From Verrucomicrobiia bacterium (GTDB taxonomy: Bacteria > Verrucomicrobiota > Verrucomicrobiia > Limisphaerales > UBA8199): a stretch of DNA of 48,192 bases. The first letter of the stretch is position 1. Each line of letters opens with the position of its first letter. The notes beneath the pieces are model-generated. The model saw nothing but the letters and a program-made list of their open reading frames with translations. It was not told the DNA's origin and ran no database searches. This document shows, piece by piece, positions 7,519-16,353 of the stretch. The stretch covers positions 1-48,192 of the forward strand of contig DASYZB010000133.1 of NCBI GenBank assembly GCA_035946615.1. The letters are read 5' to 3'. The translations under genes were made by a program, and so were the position numbers.

Positions 7519-8688
7519 TCACCGGCGAATCCCGTAACGCGCATCCAGGGCGCTGTTGCCATAACGGGACATCGGCGCAGCAGCCGGTGCGGTGGGGGTT
7601 GCAACCGGGCCTGCCTGGACGACGCCTCCGGCCAGGCTGGTTGCGGCCTTAAATGTGCCCGCGACCACGGTCTGCTCTGAGTCCGGCAAAGCCAGGTAAA
7701 TCTTTCCCGGAACGATATCATTGGTGAACTCACCCAGATCGAGTTTCATCGCGTAGCCGCTATAAAAGGGCTTTATTGAGGGCCCATAGAGCGGATTGGT
7801 CTTCCAACGTTTGGCCACCTCCGAGACCGCGCCGCTTTTGGTGTCTTGGGTTATGGAGAGGTTTTGCCCGCCGATTTTCTCTCCCGGCCTGAGATGGAGA
7901 TAAATCAGGACCTCCCGGTCGGGCGACATGATTTGGCCCTGAGTCAAGCGTAACACCTGGGCAGCACCGACCTGGTCTATCCGCACCGTTTCGGCGACAA
8001 AATTTGAGCCGGAGATTGTCCCGCCGACGCGGTCCTGGGGGATTTTGGCGGCAGCCAAATCGAGGGTCCAAACTATGGGAGCGCTTGGAGCGGTGTTATC
8101 GGGGGCGGCAGGCGAGGCGGCTTCGCCCCCCTGGCCCGCAGAGGCGGCGTTCGCAGAGGCAACTGCTCCGCGGGCACGTCGATCGCCCGGAAAATGCCCG
8201 GGTTCAGTGGCATCCAGCGCATTGTAGAGATTGGCTATGTGGCCCACTTGGCCGCCATCCGAGTTCTTGGCTTCGGCATTGCTTTTGGCATTGGCTTTTT
8301 GTTGCAGGCCTCTGAGCCAAACGAAGCCGAAATAACCTCCTACACCCAGAACCGCCACGACGGCTGCGATCTTGAGGGACTTGATAATGCGATTTGACTT
8401 CGGCGGAGGAGGCGGGGCGAGGTTTCGGATGGGAATCACCCGTTGCTGCGCCGCTGCGGCGGCTTCGGCTTGGCGCCCCTGCGAGTGGCTGATGGAAAGC
8501 CTTGCGCCTCCAACCGGGGGTGCAGGCGCCAAAGAATCGGGTGGTGGCTCGGCCGCCGCCGTGGGGGCAATGCCAGGCACTGTAAGAGACCCCTGGCAGC
8601 TTGGGCATTGAAGTTCGTGGCCGGCCCAAAGTTCGTCACAAGTGATGTGCTGCCGGCAATGCGGACAGGTGATTCGTATATCAGCCAT
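7519..8688 (-). CDS. zinc-ribbon single-pass membrane protein
   Basis: 389 residues from the ATG at 8688, chosen because it places MADIRITCPHC at the N-terminus and has AAAGG upstream. Residues 8-31 form a zinc ribbon with CPHC and CPSC pairs. A low-complexity Ala/Pro stretch follows, then one membrane helix (IIKSLKIAAVVAVLGVGGYF, about residues 121-140). The external part has an Ala-rich linker and a soluble domain of about 170 residues that I do not recognise. The gene is the first of the cluster with the kinase and regulator, so it may be a membrane partner or sensor for them; that is inference from position. Proteins of this layout are common in Verrucomicrobia without assigned function. 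Confidence 0.75.
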   Translation of the reverse strand: MADIRITCPHCRQHITCDELWAGHELQCPSCQGSLTVPGIAPTAAAEPPPDSLAPAPPVGGARLSISHSQGRQAEAAAAAQQRVIPIRNLAPPPPPKSNRIIKSLKIAAVVAVLGVGGYFGFVWLRGLQQKANAKSNAEAKNSDGGQVGHIANLYNALDATEPGHFPGDRRARGAVASANAASAGQGGEAASPAAPDNTAPSAPIVWTLDLAAAKIPQDRVGGTISGSNFVAETVRIDQVGAAQVLRLTQGQIMSPDREVLIYLHLRPGEKIGGQNLSITQDTKSGAVSEVAKRWKTNPLYGPSIKPFYSGYAMKLDLGEFTNDIVPGKIYLALPDSEQTVVAGTFKAATSLAGGVVQAGPVATPTAPAAAPMSRYGNSALDARYGIRR

Positions 8689-8822
8689 AACTCGGTCGCC
8701 TTTCAGTAGTGCCTGTTGCTTCACTATATTCAACTCTCAAAAGAACAGCCGTCAAGCAGGGAAGAAGGTTGCGCGTTGAGTGAAAATGGGGAAGAGTAAG
8801 TGCATTCAACCGAAAAAAGCTT

Positions 8823-9857
8823 ATGAAACGACGAACGTTCCTGAAGACTGTGGGTGGCGCTGCCGGCGCGGCGGCATTGGTCGGCCCGAATATTTTTGCG
8901 GCCGAGGAAACCGAGGAGAGAGTTCAAGGCATGCCCCGGCGCGTGCTGGGGCGCACGGGGCGCAAAGTATCGGTAGTGTGCTTTCCGGGCCTGTCTCTGT
9001 TCCATTGCGACCAGGAGAAGGGGACCGCGGCGCTGCACAACGCGTTCGAGCGCGGCGTAAACTACTTTGATGTGGCCCCGAATTACGGCAACGGCGACGC
9101 CGAAATCAAGATGGGGATTGGCCTCCAGGGCATCGAGCGCAGCGACTATTTCCTGGCATGCAAGACCCATAAGCGCGACAAGGCCGGGGCTCAAATGGAG
9201 CTGGACAGATCGTTGCAACGCCTCAAGGCAGACCATTTCGACCTCTACCAGTTGCACCACCTGGTCCGCCCTTCGGAGGTCAAGCAGGTGTTTGGACCCG
9301 ATGGAGCCATGGAGCCCATCCTCAAAGCCCGCGAACAGGGCAAGGTCCGGCACATCGGCTTCTCCGCCCATACGACCAAGGCCGCCCTCGAGGCCATGAA
9401 AACCTTCCAGTTCGACACCGTCATGTTTCCGATCAATTTCGTCGAGTACTACAATCGAGATTTCGGAAAGGAAATCCTGGCGCTGGCCAATGAACAAGGG
9501 GCTGGGGTCATCGCGATAAAGCCGCTTTCCTGGGGCACTTGGCCTAAAGGGGCCAAGAGAAACCGTGAATGGTGGTACAGCTCCGTGGAAGAGCCGCCCC
9601 AGGTGGAATTGGCCGTGCGCTTCAGCCTCTCTCAAAAGGGGGTCGCGGCCGCTGTTCCAACCTCATTCGTCGAGCTTTTGGACAAAACCATCGAAGCAGC
9701 CAAGGCCTACACGCCGCTGGATGCGGCAGGCACGGCCCAATTGCAGCAAATGGCCCAAAACCGCGAATCCATTTTCCTCGCCGAAGAAAAGCAGGTCGCG
9801 CTCAATCTGCCGCACTGGACGCCGGTTTATCCCGGCAGCCCGCACGAGTGTTGCTGA
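8823..9857 (+). CDS. Tat-exported aldo/keto reductase
   Basis: 344 residues. The N-terminus MKRRTFLKTVGGAAGAAALV is a twin-arginine signal, so the folded, cofactor-loaded enzyme should be exported. The rest is an aldo/keto reductase TIM barrel with the catalytic tetrad visible: D83 and Y88 in NYFDVAPNYGNG, K114 in LACKTHKR and H145 in LYQLHHL. Such enzymes reduce or oxidise carbonyl/alcohol groups with NADP(H); exported members in Verrucomicrobia and Planctomycetes often sit with sugar-degrading genes. The C-terminus ends in HECC. It is divergent from the zinc-ribbon gene, and its 3' end almost touches that of the sugar isomerase pseudogene. Confidence 0.9.
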   Translation: MKRRTFLKTVGGAAGAAALVGPNIFAAEETEERVQGMPRRVLGRTGRKVSVVCFPGLSLFHCDQEKGTAALHNAFERGVNYFDVAPNYGNGDAEIKMGIGLQGIERSDYFLACKTHKRDKAGAQMELDRSLQRLKADHFDLYQLHHLVRPSEVKQVFGPDGAMEPILKAREQGKVRHIGFSAHTTKAALEAMKTFQFDTVMFPINFVEYYNRDFGKEILALANEQGAGVIAIKPLSWGTWPKGAKRNREWWYSSVEEPPQVELAVRFSLSQKGVAAAVPTSFVELLDKTIEAAKAYTPLDAAGTAQLQQMAQNRESIFLAEEKQVALNLPHWTPVYPGSPHECC

Positions 9858-9862
9858 AGGCG

Positions 9863-10358
9863 TTACGCCTTTGCCAGCGCCTTGAGCGCCTCATGGCTGC
9901 GCGTAACCGCGGTCACGGGGTCTTTGCTGCTCTCGTGCTCCAGCACGTACCATTGCGTTCCGCCCTGGCTCTCACACCACGCAAAAACCGCCGGCCAATT
10001 CACACTCGATCGTTTCGCCCAGCTTATCGGCCAGCACCGATTCATACGGCGTATGGGTGCCGCAGGCGACCAGGCCGTTATCATCCAGCAGCGTGCGCAG
10101 TTCTTTGGCCGAGCGCCCATGATAGCCTGCAAACTCGACACCTTTGTAACCGATCTTCGAGACGGTCACCAGCATCCCCGGCAGGTCGGTTTTGCATTGT
10201 TCGCGTATCGAGTAGAGCTGCAGGCCAAACGGGATTTTTTTGGATGCCGCTGTGGCAGACTGGCCCAGGCCGGAGCCGATGCTCAACGCGGTGGCGCTCA
10301 GGGCGCTCCGCCGCAGGAACTCACGGCGATTTATTTCAGATTTGGAGGAATGGTTCAT
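9863..10358 (-). pseudogene. Tat-exported sugar phosphate isomerase/epimerase, internally deleted and frameshifted
   Basis: The first frame (10358 to 9972) begins with a Tat signal (NRREFLRRSALSATALS) and continues as a xylose-isomerase-like TIM barrel: FGLQLYSIREQCKTDLPG, IGYKGVEFAGYHG, GLVACGTHTPYESVL. It stops soon after ETIECELAG. A second frame continues with VFAWCESQGGTQWYVLEHES and ends at 9863; this matches the last strand of the same family. Intact members are about 280-300 residues, so roughly 120-130 central residues, including the metal-binding core, have been lost and the remaining ends are out of frame. The junction lies near 9985-10000. The gene must be non-functional. Confidence 0.85.
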
Positions 10359-10518
10359 AGGATTCTAATGGTTAAAATGACAAGCAACATGGCGTAACGA
10401 GCCTAAGCAGACGCGCACAACTGTCAAGAGATTCGGAGGGCTGAGTCCCCAGCGTCGAAACAGTAATTTCCATTTTTTCGGTATTGCGCGCTGTTGCAGA
10501 AGGTATTACTTTTTCTTT

Positions 10519-10791
10519 GTGACGACAATGACTTTCAAGTTGCCTGAAGCCCTTCGACGCGGGATCGAAGACGAAGCCCGGCGCCGGGGAGTGGCTAAAT
10601 CCGCGCTGGTCCGCGGGTGTGTCGAAACCATGCTGCGCCAGAAGCGGCGTCGAAAAGCAATGACTTGTCTGGATTTAATTTCGGACCTCGTGGGTTCGCA
10701 GCCTGGCCCCCCGGACGCATCAGCCAACGAGGAGTATCTGAAAGGCGCTGTTCTGGCGGATTATGCCGGAGGCGGAAAGAACACTCGTTGA
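10519..10791 (+). CDS. ribbon-helix-helix antitoxin, VapB/CopG-like
   Basis: 90 residues from GTG at 10519, or 87 from ATG at 10528. The N-terminus MTFKLPEALRRGIEDEARRR followed by GVAKSALVRGCVETML fits a ribbon-helix-helix DNA-binding fold: a short strand, then two helices. The C-terminal 40 residues would wrap the toxin. It overlaps the PIN-domain gene downstream by 29 bases, the usual arrangement for a toxin-antitoxin pair. It likely represses its own promoter in the 120-base gap upstream. Confidence 0.8.
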   Translation: MTTMTFKLPEALRRGIEDEARRRGVAKSALVRGCVETMLRQKRRRKAMTCLDLISDLVGSQPGPPDASANEEYLKGAVLADYAGGGKNTR

Positions 10792-11212
10792 TACAGGCCC
10801 GATCGTCGCCCTCCTGATAGCCAGGGACAGGCACCACCTCTGGGCGCGTCGTGTTTGGGGAAGATTCGAACCCCCTTTGTTTACGTGCGAAGCGGTTCTT
10901 TCGGAGGCGCAATTTCTGGTATGTCGTTTTGGCGGCAATCCGTCCGGCGTGCTGGAATTCGTATCGCGAGGCGTCCTGCGCATTGAATTCGAGGTGCAGG
11001 AAAAGGTGAACCGTTTGTTGCAGCTCCAGCAGACCTATCGCACCTTGCCGATGTCACTGGCCGACGCCTGCCTGGTCTGTATGGCAGAGATAGAAAAGAG
11101 GTGCCGGGTCATGACTACCGATTCGCATTTTTGCGTGTACCGCCGCAACGGCCGACAACTCATTCCGGTGCTGATGCCGGAATCACAAGCCGCATGGCCC
11201 AGGTGCAAATAG
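10763..11212 (+). CDS. PIN-domain ribonuclease toxin, VapC-like
   Basis: 149 residues of PIN fold. The acidic residues expected at the active site are present: D10 in LVDTGPIVALL, a glutamate in TCEAVLSEA, an aspartate in SLADACLVCMAE and one in MTTDSHFCVYRR. PIN toxins cut RNA with bound Mg/Mn ions, often tRNA or rRNA. The start lies inside the antitoxin gene, implying translational coupling. The domain looks intact, in contrast to the VapC relic at 24592-24669. Confidence 0.85.
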   Translation: MPEAERTLVDTGPIVALLIARDRHHLWARRVWGRFEPPLFTCEAVLSEAQFLVCRFGGNPSGVLEFVSRGVLRIEFEVQEKVNRLLQLQQTYRTLPMSLADACLVCMAEIEKRCRVMTTDSHFCVYRRNGRQLIPVLMPESQAAWPRCK

Positions 11213-11257
11213 CCCGTTGGCGAAGGCGCCAGGCGGCCACGATAGATCATCGCTTTA

Positions 11258-13132
11258 TTACGTTGGGATGGATTCGCCGGGCGCAGCCTGCACCAGGGTT
11301 GTTGAGTCAGGTTCATCGACCGATATGCCGCTCCAAAGCTGGTTGATGACATAGAGCAGGGCTAGCCCGCCGACAACAAAGATTCCCGAAAGCAGCAGGG
11401 CCAACGCGGTTCGGCCATAAAGGATGCTGCCAACGGCGAACAAACCCGACCAAATCACGGAGCAGCCTGCGGCCCAGCCCAGAAGGGCGAGGGGAATGTT
11501 TTCGTGGCGCGCTTTAGCCTCCTGCTCGGTGATGCCGGCATCGAGACGAATCCGGCGCCAACCGGGTCCGAATGGGCGCACCTTTCGGTAGAAACTAATG
11601 AGTGTTTGGCGGTCTGTTTCAGGACCAAGAAAAGCGGTCAGGACCCAGCAAGCGGTAGTGACAGCAATCGTGATGGGCAGGTCCAGGCTCAGGACCCCGC
11701 CATAGAGGGATGTGCTCACGGCATTTTTGTGGAGCACCAGAAGCACCAACGAAGTTGCAAACGAGCTGATCATGGCAGCGACTTCGCACCAGGCATTGAT
11801 ACGCCACCAAAACCAGCGCAGCAGGTACAGCAGCCCTGTTCCAGCGCCAATTTGCAGAATGATGTCGAAGGCATCCTTTGCCGTATCCAGCAGGTAGGTG
11901 GTCAAGCCGGCGCAGATGAACAACCCGACAGTAGCCAGGCGGCCCATCCAAACGTAATGCTTTTCGGTGCCGGTTGGGTTGATGAACCGGCGGTAGAAAT
12001 CATGCACCAGGTAGGAGGCGCCCCAATTCAAATGCGTCAGAATGGTCGATGAGTTGGCGGCGATCAGGCCGCCGACCATCAGGCCGATAAACCCGGTTGG
12101 CAGGAATTTGAGCATTGCGGGATAGGCGATGTCGTGGCCCAGGAGTTTTGGGTCGAGATGGGGAAAGGCCTTCTGGATATCGGAAAGCTGGGGGTAAACC
12201 AGGAGCGAGGCCAGGCCGACGAGTATCCAAGGCCAGGGGCGCATGACGTAATGGGCGATATTGAAAAAGAGGACAGCGCCGAGGGAGTCCTTTTCGGACT
12301 TGGACGCCAGCATGCGTTGGGCGATGTAACTGCCGCCTCCTGGTTCGGCGCCCGGGTACCACACCGCCCACCATTGCACCGCGATGGGCATGATGAACAC
12401 CGTTACGGCCACATCCCAGTTGCTCGAGAAGCTGGGCAGAAAATTCAGGTAGTTAATTCCGTTGGGGCCTGCCTTATGCGACAGGGCCGTCAGGAGCGTA
12501 TGCATGCCGCCGACATGTTTAACGGCGAACCAGGCGGCGGCAATGACGGCGGTCATTTTGACGAAAAACTGGATCATGTCGATGACCAGCACTCCCCAGA
12601 GCCCGGAATGGGCGGCAAAGATGACGTTGAGCACGCCGCAGATAAGCAGGGTTTGCCACCGCGACAACCCAAAGAGGATGGCGGCAATTTTGCAGGCCGC
12701 CAGGGTGACGGTCGCCATGATAAAGCAGTTGAAGAAAAAGCCGAGATAGACTGACCGAAAGCCGCGCACGACTCCGGCCGCTTTGCCGGAGTATCGGATT
12801 TCATAGAATTCGAGGTCGGTCAGGACGCGTGAGCGGCGCCAAAGGCGGGCATAGAAGAAGACGGTTGCCACCCCGGTCAGAGTGAAAGCCCACCAGCACC
12901 AGTTGCCGGCGACGCCTTGGCGGCGGACGATGTCGGTGACGAGGTTTGGGGTGTCGCTGCTGAAGGTGGTGGCCACCATCGAGAGGCCGGCTAGCCACCA
13001 GGGGACCGAGCGGCCCGAGGCGAAGAATTCGGCGGTGTTTTTGCCAGCGCGTTTTGCCAGGAAGAGGGCTGGACCAAAGCAGATGATCAATGTGACCAAG
13101 ACGATGATCCAATCGAGAAGCTCCAGATGCAT
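11258..13132 (-). CDS. sodium:solute symporter (SSS family)
   Basis: 624 residues with about 14 hydrophobic segments, starting LELLDWIIVLVTLIICFGPA. Family features include the early FASGRSVPWWLAGLSMVATT region, where SSS proteins bind sodium and substrate, and the middle stretch IGLMVGGLIAANSSTILTHL. SSS carriers use the sodium gradient to import sugars, amino acids, vitamins or ions. The start is three bases after the stop of the GH125 mannosidase, so the natural guess is uptake of a sugar released by that enzyme. The terminal helix pair is separated from the core by a long soluble loop (about residues 495-555). Confidence 0.9.
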   Translation of the reverse strand: MHLELLDWIIVLVTLIICFGPALFLAKRAGKNTAEFFASGRSVPWWLAGLSMVATTFSSDTPNLVTDIVRRQGVAGNWCWWAFTLTGVATVFFYARLWRRSRVLTDLEFYEIRYSGKAAGVVRGFRSVYLGFFFNCFIMATVTLAACKIAAILFGLSRWQTLLICGVLNVIFAAHSGLWGVLVIDMIQFFVKMTAVIAAAWFAVKHVGGMHTLLTALSHKAGPNGINYLNFLPSFSSNWDVAVTVFIMPIAVQWWAVWYPGAEPGGGSYIAQRMLASKSEKDSLGAVLFFNIAHYVMRPWPWILVGLASLLVYPQLSDIQKAFPHLDPKLLGHDIAYPAMLKFLPTGFIGLMVGGLIAANSSTILTHLNWGASYLVHDFYRRFINPTGTEKHYVWMGRLATVGLFICAGLTTYLLDTAKDAFDIILQIGAGTGLLYLLRWFWWRINAWCEVAAMISSFATSLVLLVLHKNAVSTSLYGGVLSLDLPITIAVTTACWVLTAFLGPETDRQTLISFYRKVRPFGPGWRRIRLDAGITEQEAKARHENIPLALLGWAAGCSVIWSGLFAVGSILYGRTALALLLSGIFVVGGLALLYVINQLWSGISVDEPDSTTLVQAAPGESIPT

Positions 13133-13135
13133 GGT

Positions 13136-14557
13136 TCAGGAAAGCAATTTGGGCCGTTCCTTTGCTGTTTTGAGAACAAATTCGCCGAAAATGGTGTTGG
13201 CCCAGGCGAACCACGAACGCGTGAATTTATTCGGGTCGTCCTTATTGAAGGCTTCGTGTATAAAGCCGGTTCCGGCGTGGGTGCGGCGCAGGGTGTCCAG
13301 GCAGTGGCGAATCTCGCGGTCATCGGTGCTGGTCAAACCTTCAACGATGAGGCCCAGCGGCCAGATCATGTTCAGGCCGACATGAGGTCCGCCCGGGCCG
13401 TTGGCGGCTTTGCCGTGGCAATAATAGGGGTTGGCATCCGAAAGGATGAATCGCCGCGTGTTGAGATAGAGTTTATCGCGCGGTTTGACGGCATCAATAT
13501 AGGGCAGGGAAAGCAGGCTGGGCACGTTACCGTCGTCGATGCAATAGAAGTTGCCGAAGGCATCCACCTCGTAGGCATAGATCGGGCCGAGCTTTGGATG
13601 ATGGACCGTGGCGTACTGCCGGAGGGCGCCCTCCACTTCACTAGCCAGGTCGCGGCAATGCGCGGCAGCTTGTGGATCGCGGGAAACCTGGTCCAACAGC
13701 TCGGCGGCCTGGCGCAGGCTCACAACGGCAAAGAAATTAGAGGGCACCAGAAATGGGAAGATGGTTGCATCATCACTGGGCCGGAAGATAGAACAGATGA
13801 GGCCGACCGGGTTGACTGGATTTCCGTAACCACTGAGCGGCACGGTGTCGGTCTGAACTTCGGTGCGGCGCTGGAAATGGTATGGGCCGTGGTCGTGCTT
13901 GCGCTGCTGTTCCCTGAAGGTCCGCAAGGTGGCGAGGATGGCATCGTGCCAGGCGCCGTCCAGTGGGGCGGAGTCCTGGGTGTGTTTCCAATAATGATAG
14001 GCCAGGCGAATGGGGTAGCAGAGGGAATCGACCTCCCATTTGCGTTCGTGGACGCCTGGTTTCATTTCGGTGAGATCGCTTTTCCACTGGCTAACCTTGT
14101 TTTCGTCTTTGTAAAAGGCGTTGGCGTAGGGGTCCTTGAGGATGCAGCGGGTTTGGCGGTTAATGACCCCGGCGATGAGCTGCTGCAAATTGTCGTCTTG
14201 CTTTATCAGCGGGAGGTAAGGCCAGACCTGCGCGGTGCTGTCGCGCAGCCACATCGCGTCGATGTCGCCGGTGATGACGTAGGTATCAGGGCGGCCATCA
14301 ATCACCTCGAAATCGACGGTGGTGTCCAGGGTGTTGGGAAAACAATTCCCGAACATCCAGGCGATTTCTTTATTGGGACACGAGGATTGGATTTGCTCGA
14401 TAGCGCCTTCGACGGCAGGGCTTTTAAACTTTCGCTTTGCTTCCGGAGTCCGCACAACCGGGAATTCTGAGGCGGACCTTTCCGCCCAACTGTGCGATGC
14501 GAGCATAATGCCTGAAGTGACCAGTGAGCTGCTGCGGATGAATTCTCTTCGATTCAT
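13136..14557 (-). CDS. GH125 exo-alpha-1,6-mannosidase, Tat-exported
   Basis: 473 residues. I chose the ATG at 14557 because MNRREFIRSSSLVTSGIMLA is a clear Tat signal; it overlaps the fmt stop in ATGA. The mature part is glycoside hydrolase family 125 (formerly DUF1237): NCFPNTLDTTVDF, DTYVITGDIDAMWLRDSTAQ, DDGNVPSLLSLPYIDAV, GGPHVGLNMIWPLGLI and GTGFIHEAFNKDDPNKFTRS match family blocks, including the aspartate and glutamate stretches used for inverting, metal-independent cleavage of terminal alpha-1,6-mannose. It would act outside the cytoplasm on mannans or glycoproteins. The symporter three bases downstream may take up the product. Its linkage to fmt and adk is odd and probably reflects co-expression only. 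Confidence 0.92.
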   Translation of the reverse strand: MNRREFIRSSSLVTSGIMLASHSWAERSASEFPVVRTPEAKRKFKSPAVEGAIEQIQSSCPNKEIAWMFGNCFPNTLDTTVDFEVIDGRPDTYVITGDIDAMWLRDSTAQVWPYLPLIKQDDNLQQLIAGVINRQTRCILKDPYANAFYKDENKVSQWKSDLTEMKPGVHERKWEVDSLCYPIRLAYHYWKHTQDSAPLDGAWHDAILATLRTFREQQRKHDHGPYHFQRRTEVQTDTVPLSGYGNPVNPVGLICSIFRPSDDATIFPFLVPSNFFAVVSLRQAAELLDQVSRDPQAAAHCRDLASEVEGALRQYATVHHPKLGPIYAYEVDAFGNFYCIDDGNVPSLLSLPYIDAVKPRDKLYLNTRRFILSDANPYYCHGKAANGPGGPHVGLNMIWPLGLIVEGLTSTDDREIRHCLDTLRRTHAGTGFIHEAFNKDDPNKFTRSWFAWANTIFGEFVLKTAKERPKLLS

Positions 14558-15513
14558 AATCTGTCTCTGACCAGATGCTGCCCGTGTTCCAGGCTGTGTC
14601 CAGCCAGGAATTGACCGGCGCTGAGGCGGCGGCCCCCTTCGAGTTGAAGGATTAAGACGCGCAGGGCGCGCTGGCCGCAGCCGATTACAATCCCCGAATG
14701 TTCTGCGCGAAGGACCTCGCCCGGTGTTCCCTGCACATCGACGACATCGGCCTGCCAGATTTTCAGCAGGTGCGGAGTCGGTGCGGCAGGGATAAACGTG
14801 AATGTGCCGGGCCAAGGAGTCAGCCCGCGGACTCGATTCCAAATCACGCGCGCGGGCTGGTTCCAATCGATGCAGCCGTCTTCCTTTTTGATCTTCGGCG
14901 CGAAGGTGGCCCCCTCAGCGGATTGAGGGTGCGGCTGGCATTTGCCAGCCACGTAATCGGGAATGGTTCGGACCAACAGGTCCGCTCCAAGTTGTGCCAG
15001 CCTATCATGGAGAGTCTCGGCGGTATCGTGAGGGTAAATGGGAGTGGCGGCCTGGGCAAGGATAGCCCCAGTGTCCAGTCCGGCATCCATCTTCATAATG
15101 GTGGCGCCGGTTTGGGGTTCGTCGTTGAGAATGGCCCATTGAATCGGGGCGGCGCCTCTGTATTTCGGCAATAACGAGGTGTGTACGTTCACGCAGCCGT
15201 GCGGAGGCAAGTCCAGAATTGTTTGTGGGAGTATCTGGCCATACGCAGCAACCGCAATCAGATCGGGCCGAAGCTGGGAAAGCTCAACACCGAACCTCGG
15301 GTCGCGCGCGCGTTGGGGTTGCAGGACAGGAAGGCCAGCGGAGGCGGCAAGTTCTTTGACAGGGGAGGCATGGAGTTTGAGATCGCGGCCCTTAGGTCGA
15401 TCAGGTTGGGTAATTGCAGCGACCACTTGGACACCCGGCGCGCTGAGCAGGGCTTGTAGGCTGGCGCAGGATAGTGAGGCCGAGCCCATAAAGATGATGC
15501 GCAGCGCGGGCAC
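14554..15513 (-). CDS. fmt: methionyl-tRNA formyltransferase
   Basis: 319 residues. The enzyme formylates Met-tRNA(fMet) with 10-formyl-THF for initiation. The catalytic block NVHTSLLPKYRGAAPIQWAI carries the conserved Asn and His, and the conserved Asp lies in MDAGLDTGAIL. A C-terminal OB-like domain follows (CIDWNQPARVIWNRVRGLTPWPGTF). The N-terminal loop reads FMGSASLSCASLQAL instead of the usual FMGTPDFAVPSLEAL, a small departure in the substrate-side loop. It is fourth in the six-gene minus-strand run. The usual partner def (deformylase) is not in the window. Confidence 0.95.
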   Translation of the reverse strand: MPALRIIFMGSASLSCASLQALLSAPGVQVVAAITQPDRPKGRDLKLHASPVKELAASAGLPVLQPQRARDPRFGVELSQLRPDLIAVAAYGQILPQTILDLPPHGCVNVHTSLLPKYRGAAPIQWAILNDEPQTGATIMKMDAGLDTGAILAQAATPIYPHDTAETLHDRLAQLGADLLVRTIPDYVAGKCQPHPQSAEGATFAPKIKKEDGCIDWNQPARVIWNRVRGLTPWPGTFTFIPAAPTPHLLKIWQADVVDVQGTPGEVLRAEHSGIVIGCGQRALRVLILQLEGGRRLSAGQFLAGHSLEHGQHLVRDRL

Positions 15514-15529
15514 AGTTTGGTCTCCCAGA

Positions 15530-15766
15530 CTAGCGCAGGAGCTTGCGAACGGGAGGCGGGGGCCGCCGGCGCGCCTGTTGGGGCGGGCTAACGGCAGGAC
15601 CGGTCACGGTGCGTTTGCCAAGCGAAGTCGCGCATTGAGAACAAAGGAATTCGTGCAATTCGCCTGTAGGCAAAACCAGGAGCAGCCGTTCACGGACCGG
15701 TTGGGCGCGGCCACATTTAGGACAATAAAGCTCGCTTGCGGTAAACTCGCCGAATTGCTGCGCCAT
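15530..15766 (-). CDS. small zinc-ribbon protein
   Basis: 78 residues. CPKCGRAQPVRERLLLVLPT is followed by GELHEFLCSQCATSLG, giving two CxxC pairs that should hold one zinc ion. The tail is Pro/Arg-rich (PPQQARRRPPPPVRKLLR), suggesting nucleic-acid or protein contact. It lies 5 bases after adk and 16 before fmt. No function can be assigned, but its place in the run and its clean motif argue for a real gene. Confidence 0.75.
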   Translation of the reverse strand: MAQQFGEFTASELYCPKCGRAQPVRERLLLVLPTGELHEFLCSQCATSLGKRTVTGPAVSPPQQARRRPPPPVRKLLR

Positions 15767-15771
15767 ATCGG

Positions 15772-16353
15772 CTAAACTTTCACGACGTGCCGCAAAATAT
15801 CAAACAGGACTTTAACCGGGGCCTGGCCGGCATCAATGCGGTGAACGAGTTTTTTATCGTAGAAATCGAGGACCGGCTTGCTCTCCCGGTCGTAGGTGGC
15901 GAGGCGGTTGCGGATGACATCGAGGTTAGCGTCATCGAGCCGGTTTTCCTTCAAGGCGCGGCGTTGGAGCCGGTGGACCAGCACATCGGGCTTGGCACAA
16001 CGAAGGTTAAACAGTGCCACAACGTCGAGCTTGTCCTGGAGCATTTCAGCCTGCGAGACATTGCGCGGGATGCCGTCCAGCACCAGGGCATCTTCCTGCG
16101 GGTGAAAGCGCCCGGCCTGGATGCTCGCCTCGATGAAATGATGCCAAAGCTGCACCGTCGTGGCGTCCGGGACCAACTCGCCGCGGCTGGAGAATTCGAG
16201 GAATATCTGGCCCACCGGGCTGTCGGTTTTGAGGCTGCGAAACACATCGCCGCAAGCGCAATGGAAGAAAGTCGGCACAGAACCCAGGATTTTTCCCTGG
16301 GTGCCCTTTCCAGCGCCGGGCGCGCCGAATAACAGAATAGTGCGGTACTTCAC
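15772..16353 (-). CDS. adk: adenylate kinase / nucleoside monophosphate kinase, short-LID form
   Basis: 193 residues starting with GTG at 16353. The P-loop is FGAPGAGKGTQ. NMP-binding residues lie in GDVFRSL and LDGIPRN (usually LDGFPRT). The LID is the short form: RRALKENRLDDANLDVIRNR replaces the long bacterial lid, as in eukaryotic AK1 and UMP/CMP kinases. It would interconvert AMP, ATP and ADP; a CMP/UMP preference cannot be excluded. The start overlaps the upstream gene's stop in GTGA, implying translational coupling. The lid has Asn where short-form kinases often have Gly. Confidence 0.88.
   Translation of the reverse strand: MKYRTILLFGAPGAGKGTQGKILGSVPTFFHCACGDVFRSLKTDSPVGQIFLEFSSRGELVPDATTVQLWHHFIEASIQAGRFHPQEDALVLDGIPRNVSQAEMLQDKLDVVALFNLRCAKPDVLVHRLQRRALKENRLDDANLDVIRNRLATYDRESKPVLDFYDKKLVHRIDAGQAPVKVLFDILRHVVKV

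Noticed and set aside
8730-9635. 301-residue minus-strand open frame opposite the aldo/keto reductase
   Set aside because: The plus strand carries an intact Tat signal and catalytic tetrad; the antisense frame has no recognisable domain.
13127-14470. 447-residue plus-strand open frame opposite the GH125 gene
   Set aside because: It mirrors the mannosidase codons, has no family motif, and the minus-strand gene has a Tat signal and clear GH125 blocks. Long antisense frames are expected in GC-rich DNA.
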